Positions 52,571-61,410 of a stretch of DNA of 64,000 bases are shown one piece after another (the stretch's first letter is position 1; each line of letters starts with the position of its first letter). The notes beneath the pieces were generated by a model. It saw only the letters and a list, made by a program, of their open reading frames with translations, had not been told where the DNA came from and did no database searches. The stretch comes from Listeria farberi (GTDB lineage: Bacteria > Bacillota > Bacilli > Lactobacillales > Listeriaceae). The stretch is from the NCBI RefSeq assembly GCF_014229245.1, contig NZ_JAARZJ010000001.1:1-64000 (forward strand), read 5' to 3'. A program made the position numbers and the translations under genes.

Positions 52571-54670
52571 ATGAATAAATTAGCTAATATACCTTATGAA
52601 ACTTGCGTAGAAGGAAATAATGGTTTTTTCTTCTTAGAACGCACTATAGAAGATACAACATTATGGGCTATTTTTAAAGAAGACGGGACACAAATTACAC
52701 CATTTATTTATAATGAACTAAGACCTTATGACTTTGGATACGCGGTTGGAGAGATTGATAAAAAGTTCATTAAATCAAAATGTTATATAAGTGAACACGA
52801 AGAACCAGCTGTTGGGGATGCTCTGATTTATAATGAAAAAGATGCTTACAGGAGTCAAGTGGAATGTTTTATTGATGAACAAGGTAGTGTTTTAAATAAT
52901 TCTTATTATAAAAATATACTACCTATTACTCTCGATGGATATCGAGTATTTGAAATAGAATATAATTTAGGACGGGCTGGAGTTGACCTTCGAGCTGGTT
53001 TTTTAAGACCAGATGGTGTTTTGATAACGCCTCAATTTAATCGAATTGAATATAACTATGCTGAAAATAGAAAGAAACATGTGCTTGTTTCAGAAGGCGT
53101 TATTCGAGCAAATTCCTTAGAGAGAGTCCCACGTGAAGAATACGGGACATATGTAAATTGTTATGGGTTAATTGATACAGATGGGAATTGGATTTCACAG
53201 CCCAAATATCATCATTTAACTGAATTTAAAAATGGAATTGCCAAGTTTTATCAAAATTATAAAGAGAGTGGCTATTTATTTGATTGGGGCTATATTGATG
53301 GTAAAGGTACGGAATATACCGCTATTTATGCTGATGGTAAAGTGCAAATGCGAGATTCAGAAGGAACACTTGGTCCAGTTGAAAAACCTGGGGATATTAT
53401 AGACATCTATGATCCAATACGATTTTTATTTGAGAATGGCTTATATGGTTATATTAACTCAGATGGGAACGTCATTGTGGAGCCACATTACGAGGGTGCT
53501 GTATATAGTTTTTGGAATGGTTTAGCATTTGTGAAAAAAGATGGTTTATGGGGCTTTATTAATGAAGAAGGTACACCTGTTACGGATTTTATGTTTGACC
53601 ATGCTGGATTTATATCTCCTGGTTATGCGCAAGGATTAATCGGTGAAGAAATGTACTTGATTGGTGTACAGGGAATTATTGCGAAAAAGAAAAAAGGGTA
53701 TTTTGGCTATCGCAAAAAATTAACCAATCATAAAACAAAAGAAACGCGATATTCTTGTGGCTTTTTTCCACAAATGGCGTTTGATAAAATGTATTTTTAT
53801 GACAGTGTAGAATGGGTGTTTATAGATGAATTTGATTATCAGATTCAAGATAAAAGACCAACATTCAATTCACAATTCCCAGCTATTCATGAATATACAC
53901 ATCGTGCTGACTTCTTAATTCATCACGAACCAAGTGATACCTATTATTTTAAAACAGGTAATAAATATGGCGTAGATATTCAAGGGAATACAGTTTTGAT
54001 TGCTGACTTAAAAGAAGTGATTGAAGATATTCCAGAGGCTAAGGCTAATAAAATTTATACGAACTTACAAGAAATTTATCATGGGAAAGCAATACCCGCG
54101 CTTTGGAAAGAACTATTAGCTAAAGGCTGGACATGGAAAATGCCAACTCGTGGTAATGCGGACTCACCATTTAGTAAAGGTGTGATTGTCTGGAATACGA
54201 ATAAAGAAGATGTCGAAGATTTTTTAGGCTTTTTTGGTGGGGAGTATGAAGTTCTTTCTAAAAAGTTATTGTACTTAGCTAATGCAGATGGCACTGGGGC
54301 ACAATATTATTATTTCGTTGTTGATGAAGATCAACCAGTAGAAAATAATCCGATAGTCTTCATTGGTACAGAAGGTGAACTCGATCTTGTTTGTAGTAAT
54401 TTAAATGAATTTTTACAACTCCTATCAGTGGATGCAGTACCGTGGGGAACACAGCCTGATGATGAAGAGTTGTTGTGTTACTTCAAAGATGTGGACGATG
54501 AGGCATCTTCTTATATAGAATACTATGTGGAGTGGCTCATAACGAAAAATATAACACCAATTGTTGTGAGCGAAGATACGACAGAATATGGTAAAGCGAT
54601 TATTGAAAAGGCAAATAAGACGTATGGAGCACCTTGGAAGGCTTTTTTGGAAACAATTATAGTTGATTAG
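52571..54670 (+). CDS. WG-repeat protein with a possible SUKH-like C-terminal domain
   Basis: A 699-residue cytoplasmic protein (no signal peptide, no helix). Residues about 1-380 hold WG beta-hairpin repeats; clear units are YGLIDTDGNWISQPKYHH (about 198), YGYINSDGNVIVEPHYEG (about 292) and WGFINEEGTPVTDFMFDH (about 325). Residues about 470-699 are a mixed alpha/beta part. It has the pattern IVFIGTEGELDLVCSNLNEFLQLL (about 595-618), which resembles the late helix of SMI1/KNR4 (SUKH) proteins often used as toxin immunity proteins. The second assignment is tentative. ATG 52571 has AAAGGAG 11 bases upstream. It stands alone and ends at its own terminator. Function unknown. Confidence 0.75.
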   Translation: MNKLANIPYETCVEGNNGFFFLERTIEDTTLWAIFKEDGTQITPFIYNELRPYDFGYAVGEIDKKFIKSKCYISEHEEPAVGDALIYNEKDAYRSQVECFIDEQGSVLNNSYYKNILPITLDGYRVFEIEYNLGRAGVDLRAGFLRPDGVLITPQFNRIEYNYAENRKKHVLVSEGVIRANSLERVPREEYGTYVNCYGLIDTDGNWISQPKYHHLTEFKNGIAKFYQNYKESGYLFDWGYIDGKGTEYTAIYADGKVQMRDSEGTLGPVEKPGDIIDIYDPIRFLFENGLYGYINSDGNVIVEPHYEGAVYSFWNGLAFVKKDGLWGFINEEGTPVTDFMFDHAGFISPGYAQGLIGEEMYLIGVQGIIAKKKKGYFGYRKKLTNHKTKETRYSCGFFPQMAFDKMYFYDSVEWVFIDEFDYQIQDKRPTFNSQFPAIHEYTHRADFLIHHEPSDTYYFKTGNKYGVDIQGNTVLIADLKEVIEDIPEAKANKIYTNLQEIYHGKAIPALWKELLAKGWTWKMPTRGNADSPFSKGVIVWNTNKEDVEDFLGFFGGEYEVLSKKLLYLANADGTGAQYYYFVVDEDQPVENNPIVFIGTEGELDLVCSNLNEFLQLLSVDAVPWGTQPDDEELLCYFKDVDDEASSYIEYYVEWLITKNITPIVVSEDTTEYGKAIIEKANKTYGAPWKAFLETIIVD

Positions 54671-54707
54671 AACCGAGAATTTTCCCGAAATATAGAGAGC
54701 ATCCAAG

Positions 54708-54750
54708 CTATAGACAAAGTGAGGGCTCATTTTGTCTATAGTCTGTTTTT
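54708..54750 (+). terminator. Terminator of the WG-repeat gene
   Basis: CTATAGACAAA / TTTGTCTATAG with GTGAG / CTCAT extending the stem inward, then TCTGTTTTT. Related in sequence to the terminators at 26900 and 61411. Confidence 0.85.
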
Positions 54751-54785
54751 GCTTTATAACAATAGTAAGGCTTCATAAAATATAG

Positions 54786-54835
54786 AAAAAACGAAACTCC
54801 TCAAATGCTCTAAACAATGAGAAGTTCCGTTTTTC
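54786..54835 (-). terminator. Terminator of tRNA-Leu (minus strand)
   Basis: AAAAAACGAAACTCCTC / GAGAAGTTCCGTTTTT, an imperfect stem with A and T runs on both sides; it lies 49 bases past the tRNA. Confidence 0.6.
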
Positions 54836-54883
54836 TAGATTCTAAATTTCAGGATTAGATTCTAACCTAGGAATTTTGTTTGA

Positions 54884-54967
<84 letters not shown>

Positions 54968-54985
54968 GTATGCGTAGCAAAACTA

Positions 54986-55015
54986 ATTATAATATTGATT
55001 CTGTTATTTTGTCAA
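54986..55015 (-). promoter_or_regulatory. Promoter of tRNA-Leu
   Basis: On the minus strand TTGACA (55010-55015), 18 bases, TATAAT (54986-54991): consensus hexamers, 18 bases before the mature 5' end. Confidence 0.85.
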
Positions 55016-55100
55016 TAAAATCTAGCAATATACCTAGGGAAAAGTAAACACCTTCTTGTATAATAAGAAGTACTAACTTTAATCATAGGGAGAGTTAATA

Positions 55101-55439
55101 ATGAAAGTATCCCAGCTAAAAATGATACATAATGAAAAAAAGATTTCTAAGATAAAAAAGGATTTTCAGTTACTAGAAAATATCAGATGGAGAAATTAAA
55201 AACATCAGATGCGAAAGGAAATATTTTAAGATATATTGGGAAGGAAGAAATTGCAGATTTTTTGGGAGCATTATGCACTTTATACAATAATACATAATAT
55301 ATCCGCTCTTAGTTAGGCAGGACAAGATAAATCACGTAATTTAGAGAAGTTAATAAATTTTGCAGTAAAAATGGCAACTAGTTATGATAATTTTCAAAAG
55401 CTAATACCAAAATGGATGAACGAGGAGGAATTCAAATGA
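55101..55439 (+). pseudogene. Frameshifted small gene of unknown function
   Basis: ATG 55101 follows a good site (AGGGAGAG) and gives 32 codons (MKVSQLKMIHNEKKISKIKK, then DFQLLENIRW) to a stop at 55197-55199. In the next frame ATG 55187 continues for 36 codons (MEKLKTSDAKGNILRYIGKE, then EIADFLGALCTLYNN) to 55297. From about 55317 another open frame reads GQDKSRNLEKLINFAVKMAT, then SYDNFQKLIPKWMNEEEFK, ending at 55439 over the start of the next gene (ATGA). The three pieces have one helical, Lys-rich style, and the last is coupled to the GyrI-like gene like a real upstream partner. I read it as a single gene of about 110 codons broken by two lesions. Two separate small proteins are less likely. 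Family unknown. Confidence 0.6.
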
Positions 55440-56062
55440 CTGAAAAGAAAATTGATTTTAAAAAAGAGGAAAAGAAATTCTATGCACCTAAAAGGAAACC
55501 AGAGCGTATTTTTGTACCAGAAATGAATTTTTTGATGGTGGATGGGAAAGGTGACCCGGATGGTGAAGAATACCAAAAGGCGGTGCAGTCTCTTTATGCG
55601 ATTGCGTACACGATTAAAATGAGCAAGATGGGCGAGACGCGTCTGGATGGTTATGCGGATTTTGTTGTACCGCCGCTGGAAGGTTTTTGGTGGTCTGAAG
55701 AGAAGTTTGATTTAAAGGACAGAGATGCGTGGCTTTGGACATCTATTCTTAGACAACCAGACTTTGTCACCGAAGAAGTGGTGGAATGGGCGAAAGAGCT
55801 TGCTAAGAAGAAAAAGCCTGATGTTGATACGAGTCGTGTGAAATTGATTCGTTTTGAAGAAGGGGAATGTGTACAAATGATGCATATTGGTCCTTTTAGT
55901 GAAGAAGTGAAAACGGTCGCGGAAATGCACCAATTCATGGAAACAGAAGGGCTTCATAATGATACGGGGGCTGTTCGTAAACATCACGAAATTTATTTAA
56001 GCGATCCACGTAAAGTAGACCCAGAAAAAATGAAGACCATCCTTCGACTTCCAGTGAGTTGA
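55436..56062 (+). CDS. GyrI-like small-molecule-binding domain protein
   Basis: A 208-residue protein of the GyrI-like/SHS2 superfamily. Core features: NFLMVDGKGDPDGEEYQKAVQSLYAIAYTIK (about 31-61; key start MVDGKGDP), the Trp-rich LEGFWWSE strand and CVQMMHIGPFSEEVKTV (about 145-161). Stand-alone members bind or hydrolyse small toxic compounds, for example cyclopropanoids; others serve as effector domains of MerR or AraC regulators. There is no DNA-binding part here. I chose ATG 55436, with GAGGAGG nine bases upstream, over ATG 55412. It overlaps the end of the broken gene before it by four bases. Confidence 0.85.
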   Translation: MTEKKIDFKKEEKKFYAPKRKPERIFVPEMNFLMVDGKGDPDGEEYQKAVQSLYAIAYTIKMSKMGETRLDGYADFVVPPLEGFWWSEEKFDLKDRDAWLWTSILRQPDFVTEEVVEWAKELAKKKKPDVDTSRVKLIRFEEGECVQMMHIGPFSEEVKTVAEMHQFMETEGLHNDTGAVRKHHEIYLSDPRKVDPEKMKTILRLPVS

Positions 56063-56112
56063 ATAATTGGAATGTTTTGCGTTATAGTATAGAAGAAATA
56101 GGAAAAGGCTGC

Positions 56113-56145
56113 TGCCCGGAATGAAATATTTCAGGGCGTTTTTTT
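56113..56145 (+). terminator. Hairpin with T-run before the fluC pair
   Basis: GCCC (56114-56117) / GGGC (56134-56137) with an inner GAAATATTTC, followed by seven T. Probably ends the GyrI-like gene. It could also lie within a fluC leader (TATAGT near 56081-56086), but I see no fluoride riboswitch core. Confidence 0.45.
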
Positions 56146-56165
56146 GTGAGGTGGGATTTTAAAAG

Positions 56166-56555
56166 ATGTATTTTTTATATGTGGGAATTTTTGGTGCATT
56201 AGGTGGGATGTGCCGTTATGCGATGAATTTATTGCTTGGTGGCGGAAGTTTTCCTTATGCAACGTTAACAGTTAATTTAATTGGTTGTTTTTTGTTAGCT
56301 TTTTTAATGCGGTTTTTAGCGGGGAAAACGGGTATTTCCTTAGTGCTTTTAAATGGAATTGGAACAGGTTTTATTGGTGCTTTCACTACGTTCTCGGCAT
56401 TTAGTGTGGAGACGATTCAACTAATCCAAAAGGGTGAAATGTTTTTTGCGATTGGTTATGTTTTTGTTAGCTTAATGGGAGGGCTCGCTATGGTGAAGCT
56501 CGGTAATATATTTAGTAATAAGCTTTTGAAAAGAGGTTCGCATCATGTTGGTTAA
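56166..56555 (+). CDS. crcB: Fluoride channel subunit FluC/CrcB, first copy
   Basis: A 129-residue protein with four membrane helices. The channel signatures are clear: GALGGMCRYAMN near the start (about 9-20), TLTVNLIGCFLLAF (about 37-50) with the pore Asn, and GFIGAFTTFSAFSVETI (about 71-87) with the Phe box and Na+ site. FluC dimers let fluoride leave the cell. ATG 56166 with GAGGTGGG upstream. The second copy overlaps its end by 11 bases; such pairs form heterodimers in some bacteria. Confidence 0.93.
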   Translation: MYFLYVGIFGALGGMCRYAMNLLLGGGSFPYATLTVNLIGCFLLAFLMRFLAGKTGISLVLLNGIGTGFIGAFTTFSAFSVETIQLIQKGEMFFAIGYVFVSLMGGLAMVKLGNIFSNKLLKRGSHHVG

Positions 56556-56901
56556 TTTCTTACTCGTTGGTTTTGGAGCTGGCCTTGGTGCGATTTTACG
56601 TTACGGAATTTCTGTATTAGTTAAAAGTAAATGGAAGACTAACTTTCCTTATGCGACATTTTTTATTAATATAACAGGGTCGTTTTTGTTGGGGTTTGTT
56701 GTTTCTTCTGCACTTGGACCAGGTTGGCAGCTTTTTTTAGGCACTGGATTTATGGGGGGATATACTACTTTTTCGACCTTCAAACTAGAAAGCATGGAAC
56801 TAAAATGGAAAACGAATTATCGTGTATTATTTTCCTATATGGGATTAACATACATATTTGGCTTGTTGGCGGCTTTTAGTGGGATTTTGATGGGTGTATA
56901 A
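56545..56901 (+). CDS. crcB: Fluoride channel subunit FluC/CrcB, second copy
   Basis: A 118-residue FluC protein with four helices: GAGLGAILRYGISV (about 9-22), ATFFINITGSFLLGF (about 38-52) with the pore Asn, and GFMGGYTTFSTFKLESM (about 74-90). ATG 56545 lies inside the first copy, with AAGAGG upstream, so the two are translated together. Both keep the Asn and Phe residues of the pore, so neither looks decayed. Confidence 0.93.
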   Translation: MLVNFLLVGFGAGLGAILRYGISVLVKSKWKTNFPYATFFINITGSFLLGFVVSSALGPGWQLFLGTGFMGGYTTFSTFKLESMELKWKTNYRVLFSYMGLTYIFGLLAAFSGILMGV

Positions 56902-56928
56902 GAATTGTTTAAGAAAATAAGAAAACGA

Positions 56929-56957
56929 TTGCCTGAGATTGGTGTAAATGCTATGCT
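56929..56957 (+). promoter_or_regulatory. Promoter of the small lipoprotein gene
   Basis: TTGCCT (56929-56934), 17 bases, TATGCT (56952-56957), 38 bases before the start. Confidence 0.55.
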
Positions 56958-56995
56958 AGAAAGAACGATAAGCTTCAGAGAGGACGAGAACGAGA

Positions 56996-57376
56996 ATGGC
57001 AGGTTTTAAGAAGATAATTATACCCATTATACTCAGCGTATTATTTTTAGCAGGCTGTAACCAAGAGGAGGTTCCATATTTAGTGCTTGATGGGACAGTA
57101 ACAGATGCTAGTTTGTTAGAAAATAATAGTGAACTAACAGTAAATGGCACGTTAACATGGAGCGGCGAGAAGAATAATTATGCAAGTGAACTTATTGTAA
57201 CTGTTAATAGTAATACAGCTGTGACAAATGAAACGACTGGTAAAGCGATAAAATTAGCTGATATTAAAGACGGGGACACTGTTAAAGCTGTTTTTCCCCA
57301 AGGCACGAATGTGACTTCTCCTGCTCCTGGGAAAATTTCTGAAAATGCTACTTCCTTAAAAGTGACTCCAAAATAA
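56996..57376 (+). CDS. Small lipoprotein, function unknown
   Basis: A 126-residue protein. Signal peptide with lipobox LAGC (Cys about residue 21), so it is lipid-anchored outside the membrane. The mature part is beta-rich, with Thr/Asn-rich strands (LTVNGTLTWSGEKNN, ELIVTVNSNTAVTNE) that look like one small beta-sandwich or OB-type domain of the DUF3221 style. I am not sure of the family. ATG 56996 with AGAGAGGACGAG upstream. Its own promoter and terminator make it a single-gene unit. Confidence 0.78.
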   Translation: MAGFKKIIIPIILSVLFLAGCNQEEVPYLVLDGTVTDASLLENNSELTVNGTLTWSGEKNNYASELIVTVNSNTAVTNETTGKAIKLADIKDGDTVKAVFPQGTNVTSPAPGKISENATSLKVTPK

Positions 57377-57408
57377 AAAGTGTGCCTGTTCTTTGGGCAC
57401 TTTTTTTA
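57374..57408 (+). terminator. Terminator of the small lipoprotein gene
   Basis: AAAAGTGTGCC / GGGCACTTTT with one mismatch and seven T. Confidence 0.85.
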
Positions 57409-57507
57409 TTTGAAATTGTGTCAGACTAGTGAATTATTGGGGATTTGCTTGTTTTCTATATCCAAATTGTGTTAGTTTTAGTATATTAACTAGGCAGGAG
57501 GAAAAAG

Positions 57508-58650
57508 ATGAAAAAAGGGATTTTATTTTCAATTCTGTTAGCTTTAGCGCTTGTAATTAGTGCTTGTGGAGAGAGCCCAGCAGAAAAAGCAGCAAAAACA
57601 CCACAAGGGAAATTTGTTCAAGCAATAAAAAACGGGGCTAATGTACCGGACCAATCTACTTATACTACTTCGTTTGCAGTTACAGATATTCAAATGGCAA
57701 AGAGTGATTCTAGTGCGCAAACATTAGGTATTTTGAAAGATATTAAATTTTCAATAACATCTTCCACGGATAAAAAGGCAGATAAGGCGGAAGCAAAATT
57801 AAATATCACATCTACTAACAACTTATTTCCGATTTCAGTTGATTTAGATTTCTTAGTGGATTCAAAAACTGGTAATACATATATACCACTTAAAACCATT
57901 GTACAGCCTGATGAATCGTTACTTAGTTATTTAGACCAAGTTACTGGTGGAATGTGGTCAAAAATTAATACTGAGTACCCAGATTTAAAAAACAAATATA
58001 TCAGTTCAGAAGAATTAACGAGTTCTTTAACTGGCGAAGGGAAAGCGGAAACAGCTGTTGATACGAAGAAATTTGAAGCTGCAGCAAAAAACTTAAATAA
58101 AAAAACAACAAAACTATTGGACAATTATTTTAGTAGCTTAGACCAAGAACGTTTTAAAGAAGCGAAAGATGGAACAGTGAGTGTCACGCTTAAAAACGCG
58201 GATTTTGCTAAGATGTGTACAGACTTTGCAAAACTAATGGACGACGAAAAAGTTAAAGCAGATTTCAAAGTATTAGTAGAGAGTCAAGGTTCTGAATCAG
58301 TAACAGATTTTGATGCTTCCTACACAGAACTTCAAACAAATCTAGAGGATGCTTCTAAAAAATTAAAAGAAAATAAAAACACCACAATTGATATGAAAGT
58401 ATCGCTGAAATCTGGAAAAGAAAATACATTAGATACGCTAACTTTGAAAACAAAAATAGAAGAAAAATCAGATGGAAATTCTCCAGAATCAATTAGCTTT
58501 ACTACGAAAACTAAAGCAGAAAAATTTGTACCTATTGATGATTTCCCAACAAAAGATCAAATTATTTCTAGTGAAGAATTAAATAAAATTATTACAGAAA
58601 TTACCACTCAAATGTATGGTGGAATGGATTTAACTGAATCTAATTATTAA
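57508..58650 (+). CDS. Lipoprotein, function unknown
   Basis: A 380-residue lipoprotein. Signal peptide with lipobox ISAC (Cys about residue 20). The mature part is Lys-, Asp- and Thr-rich with alternating strands, and it has long helical segments (about 180-215 and 270-300). The layout recalls LppX/LprG-like or DUF6612-type carriers with an open beta-sheet, but I cannot assign a family. ATG 57508 with GGCAGGAGG upstream. It lies after the small lipoprotein and before the tsa operon, with terminators on both sides. Attached to the outside of the membrane; role unknown. Confidence 0.8.
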   Translation: MKKGILFSILLALALVISACGESPAEKAAKTPQGKFVQAIKNGANVPDQSTYTTSFAVTDIQMAKSDSSAQTLGILKDIKFSITSSTDKKADKAEAKLNITSTNNLFPISVDLDFLVDSKTGNTYIPLKTIVQPDESLLSYLDQVTGGMWSKINTEYPDLKNKYISSEELTSSLTGEGKAETAVDTKKFEAAAKNLNKKTTKLLDNYFSSLDQERFKEAKDGTVSVTLKNADFAKMCTDFAKLMDDEKVKADFKVLVESQGSESVTDFDASYTELQTNLEDASKKLKENKNTTIDMKVSLKSGKENTLDTLTLKTKIEEKSDGNSPESISFTTKTKAEKFVPIDDFPTKDQIISSEELNKIITEITTQMYGGMDLTESNY

Positions 58651-58657
58651 TCTACTT

Positions 58658-58693
58658 TAAAAACGTAGCGGCTTATAAGTCGTTACGTTTTTT
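58658..58693 (+). terminator. Terminator of the large lipoprotein gene
   Basis: AAAAACGTA.CG / CG.TACGTTTTTT with a 10-base loop. Confidence 0.82.
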
Positions 58694-58756
58694 GCTTTTT
58701 ATTTTGGTACAGCTTTGTGGTATGATATGTAGAGAAAATGATGGACGGGTGAGGGA

Positions 58757-59218
58757 ATGGAATTCGAATTAATAATGGCAAGTGAAGCAAAGACAAGACT
58801 TCTTGCAAGACAACTTGGTGAAAAACTTGTAGCTGGAGATGTGATTTTACTCGAAGGTGATCTTGGGGCCGGGAAAACGACTTTTACAAAAGGAATTGGT
58901 GAAGGTCTATTGATTCCGCAAATGATTAAAAGCCCAACATTCACCATTATCCGTGAATACAAGAAAGGGCGTTTGCCTCTTTACCACATGGATGTATACC
59001 GCTTAGAAGACACGTCAGCTGATGAACTCGGTTTGGAGGAGTATTTTTACGGAGCTGGTGTTAGTGTGGTTGAATGGGCACAATTTGTTCGTGAAGATTT
59101 ACCAGAAGAATATTTGGAAATTAAACTTTTTCATATAGATGAGAATACACGCAAAATGGTTGTTAAACCACTTGGCGAAAGATACAAGCAACTTGCAATG
59201 GAGGTTTTTGGCAAATGA
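58757..59218 (+). CDS. tsaE: tRNA t6A synthesis ATPase TsaE
   Basis: A 153-residue P-loop ATPase. Walker A GDLGAGKTTFTKGIG (about 35-49), SPTFTIIREYK (about 60-70), and the Walker B-like LYHMDVYRLED (about 75-85) are the family marks. With TsaB and TsaD it makes the threonylcarbamoyl-adenosine at position 37 of ANN-reading tRNAs. ATG 58757 with GGTGAGGG upstream. An extended -10 (TGGTATGAT, 58718-58726) precedes the operon. The tsaB start overlaps its stop by four bases. Confidence 0.95.
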   Translation: MEFELIMASEAKTRLLARQLGEKLVAGDVILLEGDLGAGKTTFTKGIGEGLLIPQMIKSPTFTIIREYKKGRLPLYHMDVYRLEDTSADELGLEEYFYGAGVSVVEWAQFVREDLPEEYLEIKLFHIDENTRKMVVKPLGERYKQLAMEVFGK

Positions 59219-59907
59219 TACTTGGGATGGATACGTCCTCAGATACAATGACGATAGCACTCTTTAATAAGGGTGTCGTTTTAGGAGAATATACAACAAA
59301 TTTGAAAAAAAATCATAGTGTGCGCTTACTTCCAGCAATTGCTGCTTTGATGGAAGAATGCGGCGTAAAACCTACTGATTTAGAAAAAATTGTTGTTGCA
59401 AAAGGCCCAGGTTCTTATACAGGGCTTCGAATCGGCGTAACCGTAGCTAAAACAATGGCATGGGATGCGGGAATTCCGATTGTTGGTATTTCCTCTTTAG
59501 CACTTTTAGCAGAAAATGGCTTATATTTCCCTGGAAAAGTAGTTGCTTTGATGGATGCCCGTCGTTTGAATGTTTATGCAGGTGTTTATCAAGCGAATCA
59601 TGGCGAAATGAAGAATCTGATAGCGGATAGCCATACTGCGCTAACTGATTTATTAGAACAGTTAAAACATGGAACGGATACGATTTTATTTATAGGAACA
59701 TTAACGGAACAAATTTGCTTTACTGTAATGGAAGTTCTTGGAGAACGAGCGATTTTTGCTCAGGCAGATTATTCTTACTCGCGTGCTAGTTCTCTTGTAA
59801 AGTTGGCAGAGAATTTGATCGGTGAATCAGCAGATAATTTTGTTCCAGATTATTTAAAACTTGCAGAAGCGGAAAGTAAATGGTTAGAATCGAGGGGTTC
59901 TGAGTGA
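59215..59907 (+). CDS. tsaB: tRNA t6A synthesis scaffold TsaB
   Basis: A 230-residue ASKHA-fold protein related to TsaD but without its metal site. Motifs: LGMDTSSDTMTIAL (about 3-16) and VVAKGPGSYTGLRIGVTVAKTMAW (about 59-82). It forms the heterodimer with TsaD and recruits TsaE. ATG 59215 overlaps tsaE (ATGA), with TGGAGG upstream. Some older annotations call it a glycoprotease-like protein. Confidence 0.95.
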   Translation: MILGMDTSSDTMTIALFNKGVVLGEYTTNLKKNHSVRLLPAIAALMEECGVKPTDLEKIVVAKGPGSYTGLRIGVTVAKTMAWDAGIPIVGISSLALLAENGLYFPGKVVALMDARRLNVYAGVYQANHGEMKNLIADSHTALTDLLEQLKHGTDTILFIGTLTEQICFTVMEVLGERAIFAQADYSYSRASSLVKLAENLIGESADNFVPDYLKLAEAESKWLESRGSE

Positions 59908-60359
59908 GTTTGGAAGCGGCTTTGTTATTTCGAGAAGCAACCGTGACTGACTTGAAGAGTATTATGAAGGTAGAAAACGCTGCATTCACGGTACCTTGGA
60001 CAGAAGCAGCTTTTCGGAATGAATTTATAATTAATCAATATGCTTATTATTTACTTGCGACATACAAGAATCAAGTAGTGGGGTATGCAGGTGTTTGGCT
60101 CGTGCTGGATGAAGGACATATTACGAATATTGCGATTCATCCTGATTTTCAAGGTAACCATTATGGTGAGGCGCTTTTACGAGAAATGATTCGTATAGCA
60201 AAAGAGCGTGGTACCATTCGGATGACACTAGAAGTTCGTGTTTCCAATAATGTAGCACAAGGGCTTTACAAAAAATTAGGATTTCAAGACGGCGCCATTC
60301 GGAAAAACTATTATCCGGATACGAAAGAAGATGCGCTAGTGATGTGGGTGGACTTATGA
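59904..60359 (+). CDS. rimI: Ribosomal-protein-type N-acetyltransferase RimI
   Basis: A 151-residue GNAT enzyme. The acetyl-CoA loop reads [22 protein letters not shown] (motif A, Q/RxxGxG/A form, about 75-96), followed by [19 protein letters not shown] (motif B). In the tsa cluster it is usually named RimI, acetylating S18 and possibly other N-termini. Start GTG 59904 overlaps the tsaB stop by four bases, with GAGGGG upstream. The acyl substrate in Listeria is not shown. Confidence 0.88.
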   Translation: MSLEAALLFREATVTDLKSIMKVENAAFTVPWTEAAFRNEFIINQYAYYLLATYKNQVVGYAGVWLVLDEGHITNIAIHPDFQGNHYGEALLREMIRIAKERGTIRMTLEVRVSNNVAQGLYKKLGFQDGAIRKNYYPDTKEDALVMWVDL

Positions 60360-61378
60360 AAAAAAATACATTAATTCTTGGGATAGAATCAAGCTGCGAT
60401 GAAACAGCCGCTTCTGTCGTAAAAAATGGCTGTGAAATAGTATCTAGCGTGGTGGCTTCACAAATTGAAAGTCATAAGCGATTTGGCGGAGTGGTTCCAG
60501 AAATTGCATCACGACACCATGTGGAACAAATTACTATTGTGATTGAAGAAGCTTTAAAACAAGCAAATGTAACGATGGACGATTTGGACGGGGTGGCGGT
60601 AACGGAAGGGCCTGGTTTAGTTGGGGCGCTTTTAATTGGTGTCAATGCTGCAAAAACACTTGCTTTTATGCATAATTTGCCTCTCATTGGTGTCCATCAT
60701 ATTGCTGGACATATTTATGCGAATCGTTTTGAAACAGCATTTAATTTTCCACTGTTATCATTAGTTGTTAGTGGCGGGCATACGGAACTTGTTTTAATGA
60801 AAGCAGACAATGAATTTGAAGTTATCGGGGAAACAAGAGATGACGCGGCTGGAGAGGCATATGATAAAGTGGCGCGCACACTTGGTTTAGCTTACCCAGG
60901 TGGTGTTCAAATAGACAAACTTGCTAAAGATGGTGAAGACACGTTTCATTTTCCGCGGGCGATGATGGATGATGGTTCGTTCGACTTTAGTTTTAGTGGA
61001 TTGAAATCTTCTTTTATTAATACACTGCATAATTTAAGGCAACGCGGTGATGAACCAAATCCCCATGATATGGCAGCAAGTTTTCAAGCAAGTGTAGTCG
61101 ATGTTTTAGTGAATAAGACAATCCGTGCAGCTAAACAATACAAAGTGAAACAATTGCTTCTTGCTGGAGGAGTTGCGGCAAATCAAGGTTTAAGAGAACG
61201 GCTCATTCAAGAAGTAAAACTAGAACTTCCTGACACCGAGCTGATTATCCCGCCGTTATCATTATGTGGTGATAATGCAGCTATGATTGCTGCTGCAGGA
61301 ACAGTTAGCTTCTTACAAGGAAAACGAAGCAATTATGATATGAATGCAAATCCAGGTTTATTGTTAGAGGACATATAA
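60356..61378 (+). CDS. tsaD: tRNA N6-threonylcarbamoyladenosine transferase TsaD (Gcp)
   Basis: A 340-residue enzyme that transfers the threonylcarbamoyl group to A37 of tRNA. Start block [14 protein letters not shown] (about 6-19), metal-binding His115 and His119 in HIAGH, SGGHTEL (about 137-143) and the C-terminal [10 protein letters not shown] (about 269-278) are typical. I chose ATG 60356, which overlaps the rimI stop (ATGA). Last gene of tsaE-tsaB-rimI-tsaD, the same order as B. subtilis ydiBCDE. Confidence 0.96.
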   Translation: MKKNTLILGIESSCDETAASVVKNGCEIVSSVVASQIESHKRFGGVVPEIASRHHVEQITIVIEEALKQANVTMDDLDGVAVTEGPGLVGALLIGVNAAKTLAFMHNLPLIGVHHIAGHIYANRFETAFNFPLLSLVVSGGHTELVLMKADNEFEVIGETRDDAAGEAYDKVARTLGLAYPGGVQIDKLAKDGEDTFHFPRAMMDDGSFDFSFSGLKSSFINTLHNLRQRGDEPNPHDMAASFQASVVDVLVNKTIRAAKQYKVKQLLLAGGVAANQGLRERLIQEVKLELPDTELIIPPLSLCGDNAAMIAAAGTVSFLQGKRSNYDMNANPGLLLEDI

Positions 61379-61410
61379 AAAAACATGCGGAATTAAATGC
61401 CACATGCTTT

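Noticed and set aside
56063-56165. Fluoride riboswitch before the crcB genes
   Set aside because: The conserved GGNGATGG core and the CTGATG-type downstream block are absent by eye.
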